Positions 16,666-25,730 of a stretch of 64,000 bases of DNA are shown one piece after another. The notes under the pieces were generated by a model. It was not told the origin of the DNA and searched no databases. It saw nothing but the letters and a program-made list of their open reading frames with translations. Made by a program: the position numbers and the translations under genes. The stretch covers positions 124,001 through 188,000 of the forward strand of contig NZ_CALPCP010000003.1 in the NCBI RefSeq assembly GCF_943192995.1. Direction: 5' to 3'. How positions within the stretch are numbered: the stretch's first letter is position 1; each line of letters starts with the position of its first letter. Source of the stretch: Flintibacter muris (GTDB lineage Bacteria > Bacillota > Clostridia > Oscillospirales > Oscillospiraceae).

Positions 16666-17766
16666 ATTACTTCTGAAAAACAATCTAGAAAAAAGATGCA
16701 GAAAGTGGTAAAATAGACAGCATGGAACACGTAGATTTACGAAAATTGAATAGCGGAGAACTCACACAGGTACGCCGTCAGGTCGTACGCCTCAAAAAGA
16801 TGGGGAAACCCGGGAAAGAGATTGAGGAAATAACCGGAGTACGGCAGAATCGCATTAGCGAAATATGGACGGCGTATCAGCGAGAGGGAGACGGTTCCCT
16901 GGAACCGAAGAAACGTGGCTTCCAGAAAGGGACACATCTGCGGCTGACACCGGAGGAGCAGGCAGAAATACGAGAAGCGGTCATAACACGCCATCCAGAG
17001 GAATTTGGGATCCCCGGCAGTCTGTGGACGCTGAAGAGAGTGTGCGCATACGTCTGGAAAAAGTATCGGAAAAAGATATCAGACGGCAGTGTGTCGGATT
17101 ATATGCGGCGCTGGGAATTGACCTGCCAGCGCCCGGTGAAACGCGCCCGGAAGCAGGATCCTTCTCGCATCTAAAGGTGGCAGGAGGAGGAATATCCAGC
17201 CATTGCCCAGCGAGCCAGGGCGGAAAATGCCGTGATTTACTGGGGAGACGAGACTGGGATCGACAATTGCTCAAACTGTGAGCGCGGGTTTGCACCCAAA
17301 GGGCAGCCCCCGGTTCTGCCAGTGGAGACGAAAAGGGAGCGGCTGAATATGCTTTCCGCCCTGAGCAGGCAGGGGAACGTACGCTTTATGCTGTATGAGG
17401 ATTCCATGAATCAGCAGCGCCTGATCCAATTTATGGACCGGCTGATTCGGACCTCCAACCAAAAGGTCTTCCTGATTTTGGACAATCTAAAGGTACATCA
17501 TGGGAAAAAGACCGCAGCCTGGCTGGACAGGCGCCAGGATAAAATCGAACTGTTCTTTTTGCCGCCCTATGCCCCGGAGAGCAATCCGGATGAATATCTC
17601 AACCACGCGCTCAAGCTCTCGGTCCATTCTGGCAGCTTGCCTCAGACCAAACGCGATATCCGCCATAAAACAGCTTCTTTTATGCGATCCTTACAACATT
17701 GCCCTGATAAGGTCTCCGCTTTCTTTCAACATAGCCAGATTTCCTATGTTCTAATTCGGGAGTAAT
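16666..17766 (+). mobile_element. IS630-family insertion sequence
   Basis: About 1.1 kb. Ends ATTACTTCTGAA (16666-16677) and TTCGGGAGTAAT (17755-17766) are inverted repeats matching at 10 of 12 positions. The right end contains the transposase stop codon. TA dinucleotides lie next to both ends, in keeping with IS630 target choice, but the exact boundary is not certain. Confidence 0.75.
16722..17765 (+). pseudogene. IS630 transposase interrupted by one stop codon
   Basis: One reading frame of 348 codons is broken only by a TAA at 17172-17174. The N-terminal part (16722-17171) has two helix-turn-helix segments (GKEIEEITGVRQNRISEIW; SDGSVSDYMRRW). After the stop the same frame continues with RWQEEEYPAIAQ and the catalytic domain: YWGDETGI (first D), LILDNLKVHH (second D) and NPDEYLN (E). 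Because both parts share the frame, this is a nonsense mutation and not the two-frame arrangement seen in some IS families. Suppression cannot be excluded, but the copy is most likely dead. Confidence 0.85.
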
Positions 17767-17810
17767 AATTACTCCTTGTAGGAACAATTTCCCGCAGGAG
17801 GCATACGAGC

Positions 17811-20654
17811 ATGAAAATCGTATCATGGAACGTCAACGGGCTTGCCCGGTGCAGACGGAACGGATTCTTGAAATTCCTGGCAGACGCAAAGCCCGATGTG
17901 CTGTGCTGTCAGGAAATCAAGGGGGAGTGCCCGCTGAATGTTCCCGGCTATCTGCTGTTCTGGAACCCGGCGAAACGCTCCAACTACTCCGGGACGCTGG
18001 TACTGTCACGGCGGCAGCCCCTCTCCTGCCAGTACGGTCTTGGCATTGATAAGTTTGATGATGAAGGACGGCTTATCACGATGGAATACAAGGACTATTT
18101 CATCGTCAATGTTTATGCTCCGAACCTCAACACACATTCGTCCCCCGAACGACTGGACTTCCGCATGGAATGGGACAAGGTCCTGCGGGAGTTTGTTACG
18201 AAACTGCCAAAGCCTGTTATCATGTGCGGGGACTTCAACGTGACACGGGAGTACATCGACATTTACCCGGAGAACCAGAAGAACACGCCGGAGGAACCGC
18301 TGTTTCAATCGGAGGAACGAGCGAGTTTTGAAACGCTTCTCTCTGCTGGCTACATTGACGTATTCCGGGCCTTTTACCCGCAGAAGGAAGGGGCCTATAC
18401 CTGGTGGGGGCCACGGCCTAAAAGCCGTCAGGAGAACAAAGGCTCACGGTTGGATTATTTCCTCGTTTCTGGGGAACTGCTGGCCTACGTTCAGAGCATT
18501 AAGCACCATACGACTACTCTGTGTTCCGACCACTGTCCCATTTCCATCATCCTGGGGGCAATCACCTTTCAGCAGGAAACCACGGATGAAGATATGGCTG
18601 TCAGGTGGCGCACGATAGACTGGCCGAAAATGGAAAATGAGCTTTTCCGCAAGCAGAACAAATTGGCTTTTGCCGCTTATAACCGGGATTGGGAAAACGT
18701 CAAAATCATGCAGGATAAGCTGGTGGCTTCGTATGCCGCCAGGGTACTTGCCGTCCGCTTCGTTGCCGACACAAATTCAGCAGCGGGTATTGACGGCGTA
18801 AAGCTGACCAGTGACGCACAAAAAATGAAAATGGCCTTATCCCTGACCCGCAGAGGATACCAGCCATTACCGAACCGATATGAGAAGGTCACGGAGCGGG
18901 GGAAGGAATTGACGTTGCATATCCCCGCCGCCAGGGATAAGGCTATGCTGGTACTGTATTCTTTCTCTCTTGACCCGGTAGCTGAATCCACAGCGGATAA
19001 AAAATCCTTTTTCGCCCGTAAAGGCCGCTCGGCTCATGACGCTTACGCTTACATACTCCGGGAGTTGAATCAGGAGAATCCGCCCAAGTTGATCGTCAGG
19101 GCCGATGTTGCCGCTTTCTTCGATAACGCTATGCACAACTGGCTCATTGAAAATATTCCAATGGACAAGACGGTGTTGCGGAAATTTCTCCGGGCAGGTG
19201 TTGTCAAGGACGGTGAATTGTTTGAAACGAACAAGGGAATTTCCTTTGCGTCCAGCTTGTCCCCTATCCTCGGCAATATGCTGTTGGACGGCCTGCAATC
19301 CCATATCTATGACAGTCTTTACCCGATGGGCGGTGTTGATTATTCTAATGGCTGCATGGTCAGGTTTGCCGATGATATAGTGGTTACGGCGAGGTCAGTA
19401 GAGAGCGCAGAGCGGATTATGCAGAGTGTCAGCGACTTCTTAGCCAGCCGGGGCCTAGGATTCAATCAGGAGAAAACCTATATCGCCCATATTAGCGAGG
19501 GCTTCACGTTTTTGTCATGGCACTTCCAAGAGAAGAAGGGCATTTTGACAGTCGAGCCGACTGACGGCTCCATTAAGAAGATTGAGCGCGAGTTGGAAAA
19601 TCTGATTTTGAATTTCAAGGGAACACAAAGGGCGCTGATTGAGAAAATTAACGACAAGCTGAGCGGATGGGCGGCGTACCACCGCAGTACGGACGCCTAT
19701 ATGATTTTCCGTCACATTGACGCTGTGGTTGAGGGCCTGCTTGTCGTGAAGATGTGCCAGAAGTATTCACACTGGCACAGGGAAACCGTACTGCGGAAGT
19801 TCTGGATTTATGTGGGCGGGTATCACGTTTTTGCCCTGCCCGATGACCCGACTTGCCGGGTGGTTCGGCTGGCTCCTCTCGCCATCGTTCAGCACAAGCC
19901 CTGCAAGGTCAGTTTCAATCCGTATCTGGACAAGGATTATTTCTCTCAGCTTCAGCATCGCCGTGACGAGCAGAAAGCCAACGGCAAGTATAAAGCGGTA
20001 TGGCAGCGGCAAGGGGGCCGCTGTGCGTTTTGCGGAAATCCTATGCTGGCCGACCAGGAGGTTGAGGTAATCGAGAAGGTGATCGGCAAAGGACGGCGGG
20101 TACAAAATCTGATTTACATTCACCGCCAGTGCGCCTACGATATGTTCTCGGATTCGGATGATGCTTTTGGGGAGCATATCGACCTCTTTGAACTGCTGGG
20201 AGATTTCGTTGACACCGCCCCTTTGAGGGAGTCTCCCTACCTCGAATTGCGGGAATACTTCCGACTGTCTGACAAATCCCCTCTCACTCTGACCTTTCGC
20301 CAGATTGAGCAAATCCTAGGAGACAGCTTACCAGCAGAAGCGTACTTCTACGATGCTTTCTGGTATGAGAATATGCCGGGAATGACCTCGCCCATGTGGC
20401 GAGAGGAAGGATACCCTTTCCATGCGATTATCCCGGACGAGATTGACTACTACATTTCCGATTCCTGGACAAGTCAGGGATATGAGATAAAGGCCCTCCA
20501 CCGCCATGACGAGCGTGTGGTGTTCCGCCGGGTGGTCACAGGTGTGTCCGGCGTAAGAATCCCCAAAGCCCTGACCACCCGGAAATTGCCTGACGCGCTC
20601 GTCTACAAATTGGAAAAGCTGCTAAAACAGTTTGTTCGGGAGCATGGGTTGTAG
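17811..20654 (+). CDS. ExoIII/APE nuclease-reverse transcriptase-HNH fusion
   Basis: A 947-residue protein with four visible parts. Residues 1-248 are an exonuclease III/AP-endonuclease fold (SWNVNG N7, CQEIKG E35, VYAPN Y102, GDFNV D141/N143, RLDYF D215, CSDHCP D240/H241). Residues 290-680 are a group-II-intron-like reverse transcriptase and thumb: AGIDG, RADVAAFFD with D432, and FADD with D521/D522; the PQG-type motif reads GISFASSLSP. Residues 735-780 form a CxxC/HxxC HNH-like unit (C738, C741, H771, C774). Residues 805-905 resemble DUF7662. GGAGG precedes the ATG. No intron domain V or splice-site pattern was seen around it, so it is not evidently a group II intron ORF. Domain order recalls APE-type LINE retrotransposons. 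It follows the dead IS630 and precedes a methyltransferase remnant. Confidence 0.88.
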   Translation: MKIVSWNVNGLARCRRNGFLKFLADAKPDVLCCQEIKGECPLNVPGYLLFWNPAKRSNYSGTLVLSRRQPLSCQYGLGIDKFDDEGRLITMEYKDYFIVNVYAPNLNTHSSPERLDFRMEWDKVLREFVTKLPKPVIMCGDFNVTREYIDIYPENQKNTPEEPLFQSEERASFETLLSAGYIDVFRAFYPQKEGAYTWWGPRPKSRQENKGSRLDYFLVSGELLAYVQSIKHHTTTLCSDHCPISIILGAITFQQETTDEDMAVRWRTIDWPKMENELFRKQNKLAFAAYNRDWENVKIMQDKLVASYAARVLAVRFVADTNSAAGIDGVKLTSDAQKMKMALSLTRRGYQPLPNRYEKVTERGKELTLHIPAARDKAMLVLYSFSLDPVAESTADKKSFFARKGRSAHDAYAYILRELNQENPPKLIVRADVAAFFDNAMHNWLIENIPMDKTVLRKFLRAGVVKDGELFETNKGISFASSLSPILGNMLLDGLQSHIYDSLYPMGGVDYSNGCMVRFADDIVVTARSVESAERIMQSVSDFLASRGLGFNQEKTYIAHISEGFTFLSWHFQEKKGILTVEPTDGSIKKIERELENLILNFKGTQRALIEKINDKLSGWAAYHRSTDAYMIFRHIDAVVEGLLVVKMCQKYSHWHRETVLRKFWIYVGGYHVFALPDDPTCRVVRLAPLAIVQHKPCKVSFNPYLDKDYFSQLQHRRDEQKANGKYKAVWQRQGGRCAFCGNPMLADQEVEVIEKVIGKGRRVQNLIYIHRQCAYDMFSDSDDAFGEHIDLFELLGDFVDTAPLRESPYLELREYFRLSDKSPLTLTFRQIEQILGDSLPAEAYFYDAFWYENMPGMTSPMWREEGYPFHAIIPDEIDYYISDSWTSQGYEIKALHRHDERVVFRRVVTGVSGVRIPKALTTRKLPDALVYKLEKLLKQFVREHGL

Positions 20655-20680
20655 CGTTCTTTTGCATAATTTATAGAACC

Positions 20681-20709
20681 TAGACAATACCCGATTGATG
20701 TGGTATGAT
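20681..20709 (+). promoter_or_regulatory. promoter-like sequence after the RT fusion
   Basis: TAGACA (20681-20686) and TATGAT (20704-20709) are 17 bases apart, 18 bases before the methyltransferase remnant. It may be coincidental. Confidence 0.4.
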
Positions 20710-20726
20710 AATTCCATGTTGAGAAT

Positions 20727-21227
20727 ATGCCGAAAGGACATTTCATTGTTGTTCCAGAGGTATCATCAGAGCGGCGACGCTATGTTCCGATGGGCTTTAT
20801 GGATGATTCAGTGCTGTGTAGCAATAAGGTTCGGCTGATGCCGAACGCAACACTTTATCATTTTGGCATTTTAACCTCAAATGTTCACATGGCTTGGATG
20901 CGGGCGGTTTGCGGAAGATTGAAAAGCGATTATGACTATTCGATAAAAATTGTCTATAACAACTTCCCCTGGCCTACTCCCAGGGACGCACAAAGGGCCA
21001 AAATTGAGCAGACCTCCCAGGCGATTCTTGACGCCCGCACCCTCTACCCGGATGCCAGCCTTGCCGACCTCTACGATGAAACCACCATGCCCCCGGAGCT
21101 GCGGAAGGCCCACCAGCAGAACGACAAGGCGGTGATGATGGCCTACGGCTTTTGGGGCAAACTAAACTCCGAACCAGCCTGCGTGTCGGAGTTAATGAAG
21201 ATGTACCAGCAAATTGTTTCCCAATAG
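20727..21227 (+). pseudogene. C-terminal remnant of a MmeI-like DNA methyltransferase
   Basis: 166 residues match only the end of large class I DNA methyltransferases or type IIG restriction enzymes: RRRYVPMGFMDD, LTSNVHMAWMRAVCGRLKSD and IVYNNFPWP are the target-recognition signature. The SAM-binding and NPPY motifs, which should lie several hundred residues upstream, are absent. Either an insertion replaced the front of the gene or a deletion removed it; the RT fusion now occupies that position. A start at the ATG at 20727 is nominal. Confidence 0.78.
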
Positions 21228-21330
21228 GGCAAATATGAGGTTGAGAAAACTATAAGTTCGTCAATTTGTTTGCTTTAGAGAATTAAAGATTAAATAGTAT
21301 TAACTTTCTTGATCTGAAATCATGTGAATA

Positions 21331-21376
21331 GCAACAGGCATCAAAGGGTACATTCTTTGATGCCTGTTGCATTTAT
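21331..21376 (+). terminator. strong terminator hairpin
   Basis: A perfect 16-bp stem (21331-21346, 21355-21370) with an 8-base loop, followed by a T-rich tail. It ends the island carrying the RT fusion. The remainder of the gap 21228-21529 is AT-rich and shows no gene. Confidence 0.85.
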
Positions 21377-21529
21377 TTATTGCCGACACCTCCATTGCGT
21401 AAATATTTTGTGCTTTCAGTGCAAAAACTTTGGGTGCTACTGGCAAATATGCAAATCTAATAGCACAATGTAAAATTGGACTATTAGAATGTAACCAATA
21501 TTTCCACTAAAAAGGGGGGTGCATAGTTC

Positions 21530-21901
21530 TTGAAAGGCAAGGAAGTATTAAGAATTGAATTTGGTCAGCGTGTGAAACAATCGCGAGAAAATCTTAACTT
21601 ATCCAGAAAAGACTTTGCGGAAATTATTGGGATTTCTGAATATTTTCTGGTACAGATTGAATTAGGAAAGCGTGGGGCATCCAATGTAACGCTTTGCAAA
21701 ATGTCTGAAGCTCTATGTACTACTACGGATTATTTGCTGACTGGGAGAGCAGAATTGTCCAACATTTCTGCAATCACTTCTCTGCTGGCAAAAATAGACG
21801 AACCCCTCTTAATCGGGGCGGAAATGTTGCTGAAAGCATATATCAATAGCATTAGTTTTATAAAAGCTAAGGTAAACGAGCAGACGGAAGGAGAGGAATA
21901 G
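21530..21901 (+). CDS. XRE-family HTH regulator
   Basis: 123-residue Xre-type regulator. The helix-turn-helix spans about residues 8-65: FGQRVKQSRENLNLSRKDFA and IGISEYFLVQIELGKRG are typical. The start is a TTG with GGGGGGTG upstream at good spacing; no better ATG exists. It stands alone, followed by a terminator, at the left edge of the ParB/recombinase element, and probably represses promoters of that element. Confidence 0.8.
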   Translation: MKGKEVLRIEFGQRVKQSRENLNLSRKDFAEIIGISEYFLVQIELGKRGASNVTLCKMSEALCTTTDYLLTGRAELSNISAITSLLAKIDEPLLIGAEMLLKAYINSISFIKAKVNEQTEGEE

Positions 21902-21988
21902 CAGCCCCACTAATTTTATTACGTGCGTTTGCACAGGTTTTATTCAAACTTTCTCAATTCTTTTGAACCGTGAGTATCATGCGATTAA

Positions 21989-22027
21989 GGCATCGAGGGA
22001 GACAGCACTCCCTCGGTGCCTTTTTAT
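21989..22027 (+). terminator. terminator after XRE gene
   Basis: Stem GGCATCGAGGGAG with CTCCCTCGGTGCC (one G-T pair) followed by a T-rich run. Confidence 0.85.
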
Positions 22028-22134
22028 TTTTACTGGAAGGGGGAAATCTATTGAAGCGGCCCTTTTGAGACAATCTATTTCGACGTAAATTGGGATAATA
22101 TATATAAACCACCCCCTTGGTTTTTCAAAGAAGC

Positions 22135-22168
22135 GCGAACAACTTTACGGTTGTTCGCGTCCTTTTTT
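22135..22168 (+). terminator. second terminator hairpin
   Basis: Stem GCGAACAAC with GTTGTTCGC, a 6-base loop and a run of T after CGTCC. No gene is visible between this and the preceding terminator, so the intervening 100 bases may carry a short untranslated RNA. Confidence 0.7.
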
Positions 22169-22172
22169 TCTT

Positions 22173-22232
22173 TCGACTGGTTTCGACTGTATTCTCTGTT
22201 GTATTTCGGTGAATGTAGTCGAAAGCAGTCGA
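22173..22232. promoter_or_regulatory. paired TCGACT sites in inverted arrangement
   Basis: TCGACT occurs at 22173 and 22183, and AGTCGA at 22217 and 22227. Each pair repeats with a 10-base period and the two pairs face each other across 28 bases. Such symmetry suggests an operator, a recombinase accessory site or replication iterons. The surrounding gap 21902-22515 has no gene. Confidence 0.6.
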
Positions 22233-22515
22233 ATATTTTTGCTCATTTTTGCAAATATAAGCGGATTCTATTTTATTTTGGCGAAATCAGAAATTTATTT
22301 GCTGTCTGTGGCAAATCGTGTTACTACGCTCGTGTCCGCGCTCCTCCCCGGAAATCTGAACCAGGACCTAACCCCATTCAGATTTTCGGAGGCAAGAAAA
22401 TGTCAAAAAATACACATCTAAAAATTTTTCAAAACTTTTTTCAAAATCACCAAGTGAGCCTTGGTGTATTCCTGTTAGGATTATTTATAGGGCCGGAGAG
22501 GAAGGGGGTGAGTAC

Positions 22516-22833
22516 ATGGGCGTGTACGAACGCCGCCTGATGATCGTGGAAATGCTATCCGTTGCAAAGCGGATTACATATCATTATCTGGCGCAGGAAC
22601 TCAATGTTTCCGTGGAAACCATTCGCACGGACATTATCGCGCTCATGTGCATCTACCCTATTGAGATCACCCGTGGCCGCAACGGTGGTGTTAAGCTGGC
22701 GGATGGCTACCCTGTCCGCCGCAAACCGCTGGGTGAAGAAGAAACCGCGCTACTTATGAATTTGAGGGCGCAGCTCACTGGCGAAAAACGGGAAATGATG
22801 GATAACATCATCCTCCAACTCGCAGCCCAATAA
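22516..22833 (+). CDS. DeoR/HTH_11-like regulator
   Basis: 105-residue winged helix-turn-helix protein. The N-terminal 60 residues (YERRLMIVEMLSVAKRITYH, then LAQELNVSVETIRTDIIAL) match the DeoR/HTH_11 DNA-binding domain; GRNGGVKLADGY is the beta wing. There is no ligand-binding domain. GGGGGTG precedes the ATG. Proteins of this type commonly open the ParB-like cargo operons of clostridial elements; regulation of that operon is inferred from position. Confidence 0.78.
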   Translation: MGVYERRLMIVEMLSVAKRITYHYLAQELNVSVETIRTDIIALMCIYPIEITRGRNGGVKLADGYPVRRKPLGEEETALLMNLRAQLTGEKREMMDNIILQLAAQ

Positions 22834-23427
22834 CCTACTGGTAGCACCTTGACAAACAGCGGGACAAGCTCCCGCTCATAATCAGTATGTAAGTGCTGTA
22901 TCCTGCATCAGCCGCACAATCGCCAAGACTGCCTGCGGGCCGGGGACGAACGAAAGGGGGTGGACCCTCGTTCCCTGCCCGTTAAAACGATAGTATCAAA
23001 GGTACGAGCGACACCTGGGCGGCTGTCCGGCGTTGGCAACGCCGCAGACGCGGGATGCACCGCAAACACCCGTATCGCAGGGTAAAAGGGAGATGCTGGG
23101 GGAACGGCCTGGGCAGCTTAGTCACCTGCCGCCACCGTCTGCTGGCACCGCGCCGACCCGCCATGGTTGGGCTTACATACTCCCGTGCCGGGGGAGAGCA
23201 GTAAGGCGGTCATGCCGCCCGATAATACGGCACACATTTTTATAAAGGGTATTCAAGGGAACCCGCGCCGGTCATATTTCCTTACAGAAGAAGGACACAG
23301 CCAGGACCGGCGCGGCCCTTCCCCCCCCACCGGATGAAAGACCTGAAGCCATAGGCCAACTGTGGCCCCAGGTGTTCCATCCGGCAAGGATGAACGATAA
23401 CAGGCCGGCGGCCAGGGAGGTGAAAAT
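22834..23427 (+). other. structured leader upstream of the ParB-like operon
   Basis: 594 bases without a convincing gene but rich in hairpins. Arms CCGCGCCGGTC (23263-23273) and GACCGGCGCGG (23305-23315) are perfectly complementary. A triple-nested stem follows: CCGGATG/CATCCGG (23331-23337, 23378-23384), ACCTG/CAGGT, and GGCCA/TGGCC around an ACTG loop. The ParB-like start is 43 bases downstream. A regulatory or structural RNA is possible. Confidence 0.5.
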
Positions 23428-24405
23428 ATGCTTGTTCCAATCAGTGAAATCAAAGTCAACGCTGGACGGCGGGAGGTGGACCCGGAGGGAGTGCAGGAGT
23501 TGGTGGACAGTATTTCCAAGGTGGGCTTGCTCAACCCCATCACCATTGACCGGGAGCATACGCTGATCGCCGGATTGCACCGGCTGGAAGCGGCAAAACT
23601 GCTGGGATGGACGGAGATTGAGTGTAATGTCAGCAGTTTGGAGGGCCTACTGGCAGAGCTGGCGGAGGTTGATGAGAACGTGGTCAGGAAGGGCTTATCT
23701 GCCGTGGAGTACAGTGATTTACTTCTGCGCCGGAAGGAGATTTATGAAGCCCTTCACCCGGAGACGAAAAATGGCGGAGATCAAAAAAGCGAAAAAATCA
23801 GAACGTCAAAATGTCGTTCTGATTCTATGAAATCCTTTGTTCAAGATACTGCCGAGAAGTTAGGCGTCGGTAGAAGGACAGTTGAACGTCAAATTCAGAC
23901 CGCTAAAAATCTGACTACCGAAGCAAAGGATATTATCCGGGACACCGGCACCAAAATCACGAAAAAGGACGCTTTGAAGCTGTCCCGTCTGGAACCGGAG
24001 CAGCAGAGGGACGCGGCCAGCCAGTTAGCAGCGGGGGAAATCAAATCCATGGGTGAGTACCATCCTGCCCCGGCAGAGGAACCGCAGCCCCCGGAGCCTC
24101 CAATGCCGCCCTCCGTTCCCTACACCCTGGGCGATAAACACTATGCCAGTATAGAGGAATCCGTAGCCGATCTCAAGAATCCCAATAAAGATTGCAGTTA
24201 TAACCCGGACACGCTGCTTGCGGATATTGACGGCTTTGTAGATACCTTCCACAAGAATTTCGCATGGTATAACGACCCCTTCTGCACAGTCGTTTTCCCC
24301 GACATATCCCTGGTGCAATTTGATTTTGTACGTCAGCGTTTTACCACCATTACCTCTGCAATAGAGGATTTATTAAATCTAATGGAAAGGAATATGAACA
24401 AATGA
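23428..24405 (+). CDS. ParB/sulfiredoxin-domain protein
   Basis: 325 residues. The N-terminal ParB/Srx domain (1-100) has LVPISEIKVNAGRREVDPEG and HTLIAGLHRLEAAKLLG, where GLHR replaces the usual GxHR-type motif in an acceptable way. A helix-turn-helix-like middle (EKLGVGRRTVERQIQTAKNL) follows, and the C-terminus is proline-rich then acidic. GGAGG lies before the ATG. It overlaps the next ParB-like gene by four bases. Such non-partition ParB-like proteins are common cargo in clostridial integrative elements and may act as DNA-binding CTPase-like switches; this is inference. Confidence 0.85.
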   Translation: MLVPISEIKVNAGRREVDPEGVQELVDSISKVGLLNPITIDREHTLIAGLHRLEAAKLLGWTEIECNVSSLEGLLAELAEVDENVVRKGLSAVEYSDLLLRRKEIYEALHPETKNGGDQKSEKIRTSKCRSDSMKSFVQDTAEKLGVGRRTVERQIQTAKNLTTEAKDIIRDTGTKITKKDALKLSRLEPEQQRDAASQLAAGEIKSMGEYHPAPAEEPQPPEPPMPPSVPYTLGDKHYASIEESVADLKNPNKDCSYNPDTLLADIDGFVDTFHKNFAWYNDPFCTVVFPDISLVQFDFVRQRFTTITSAIEDLLNLMERNMNK

Positions 24406-25262
24406 GCTATCGAAAAAAGCGTCATACCTCCAAACCGGAGCCTTTGGAGCGTCAGACCACCATCCCCGAAGTGAAGTACCACAACCCTGGCGTGAGCCGT
24501 GACCTCTCCACCGCCAAGCTGACCTCCGGCCTGCCCTATCAGCGGCCTGTGGAGACGGAGGATGTGGACAAGCTGATTGCCAAGTGGAACCCCTGTCTGC
24601 TGACCCCCATTGTGGTCAGCTTCCGGGACGGCAATTTCAATGTGGTGGACGGACAGCACCGGATCGCCGCTATGCGGAAGATGGCGGGCGGCGGGGATGT
24701 GACCGTCCCCTGCATCATCTACACCGGCCTGACCTACGAGCAGGAGGCCGAGCTGTACTATATGCTGGACCAGACCAGAGGAAAGCTGCGGCTGGGCCAC
24801 GCGACCAAGGCCCTTGTGGAATCCGGCGCGGACGCGGAGATCATTGACGTGAAGCAGCGGGTGGAGGACGCTGGCTTTGTGTGGGCGCTGGACCGGCCCA
24901 CCGGGGAACCCTTTGAAATTTCCACCACCCGCGCCGTTATCAACGCCTACCGGCTCCTGGGCGGCGCGGCCTTCTCCCGTATGCTGGGCCTGATTGCCGG
25001 GGCGTGGCACGGGACACCCAACTCCCTTAAAGCGTCTATCTTCTCCGGTATGGCGCTGTTCGTCAAGACCTATGAGACGGAGCTGGTGGACCAGATTTTC
25101 ATTAAGCGGCTGTCCGCCGTGGACCCGGACGAGATCATTCGCCGGGGTAAGGTGGACTTCTCCACCAACAAAGCCGCCCTGCGATTTGCCCGCGTCATTC
25201 TCAGCAAGTACAACAGCCAGCAGCGCGGGGGCCGCAAGCTCCCTTACCGCTTCAAGGGCTGA
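24402..25262 (+). CDS. DUF6551-like ParB-fold protein
   Basis: 286 residues with a second ParB-like fold: FRDGNFNVVDGQHRIAAMRK carries the GQHR motif. The C-terminal two thirds (EQEAELYYMLDQTRGKLRLG, GGAAFSRMLGLIAGAW) is the helical region of the family I know as DUF6551. It is coupled to the upstream ParB-like gene by an ATGA overlap. The pairing of two different ParB-fold proteins suggests they act together on element DNA. Confidence 0.8.
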   Translation: MSYRKKRHTSKPEPLERQTTIPEVKYHNPGVSRDLSTAKLTSGLPYQRPVETEDVDKLIAKWNPCLLTPIVVSFRDGNFNVVDGQHRIAAMRKMAGGGDVTVPCIIYTGLTYEQEAELYYMLDQTRGKLRLGHATKALVESGADAEIIDVKQRVEDAGFVWALDRPTGEPFEISTTRAVINAYRLLGGAAFSRMLGLIAGAWHGTPNSLKASIFSGMALFVKTYETELVDQIFIKRLSAVDPDEIIRRGKVDFSTNKAALRFARVILSKYNSQQRGGRKLPYRFKG

Positions 25263-25330
25263 TACATCACAAATCGCCGCAGGCCAGAAGGTCTGCGGCG
25301 GTATTGATTCATCGCAAAGGAGGTACAAAC

Positions 25331-25597
25331 ATGGAACCGTGTGCTTATTCCATGGAACAGATCGAGGCTATGCAGAATGTGGATATTCGGACTGTGGACC
25401 CGACCGGCCTGCGGGATATTCGGGAAGTGAAGGTCAACACCGATTTGCCCAAGCGGGAGAGGATTCTGGACTTCATCCGGCAGATCGGCAATCCCTACTG
25501 CTACCGCCACGGGAAATATGTTGTGAAGGTCAGTTTTACCGACACGGATGTAACCCTGGAGGACCGGATGCTCTCCTACATACGCTCCAAATGCTGA
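25331..25597 (+). CDS. DUF6870-like small protein
   Basis: 88 residues matching the small family DUF6870 of mobile elements: MQNVDIRTVDPTGLRDIREV, RILDFIRQIGNPYCYRHG and VKVSFTDTDVTLEDRMLSYI. AAAGGAGG precedes the ATG. Its function is unknown. It lies between the ParB-like pair and the recombinase operon, so it may be expressed with the former. Confidence 0.75.
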   Translation: MEPCAYSMEQIEAMQNVDIRTVDPTGLRDIREVKVNTDLPKRERILDFIRQIGNPYCYRHGKYVVKVSFTDTDVTLEDRMLSYIRSKC

Positions 25598-25730
25598 CAC
25601 AAACTTTTTTGCAAAACACTCTGGACATTGCCGGGAAGTTATGTTAACATGACGGCAACAGGACAAACCGGCGCTCCCCTGGTTGTTAAAGTGTTTTGCT
25701 GATTAACTTTAACAATTAGGAGAGAAGAAT

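Noticed and set aside
16722..17765. Programmed frameshift in the IS630 transposase
   Set aside because: Both parts lie in the same frame with a single TAA between, so a nonsense mutation explains the break.
17811..20700. Group II intron around the reverse transcriptase
   Set aside because: No domain V-like hairpin or intron boundary was seen within a few hundred bases either side, and the gene has its own ribosome-binding site; a covariance-model search would decide.
24333..25328. 331-codon minus-strand open frame
   Set aside because: Shadow of the DUF6551-like gene.
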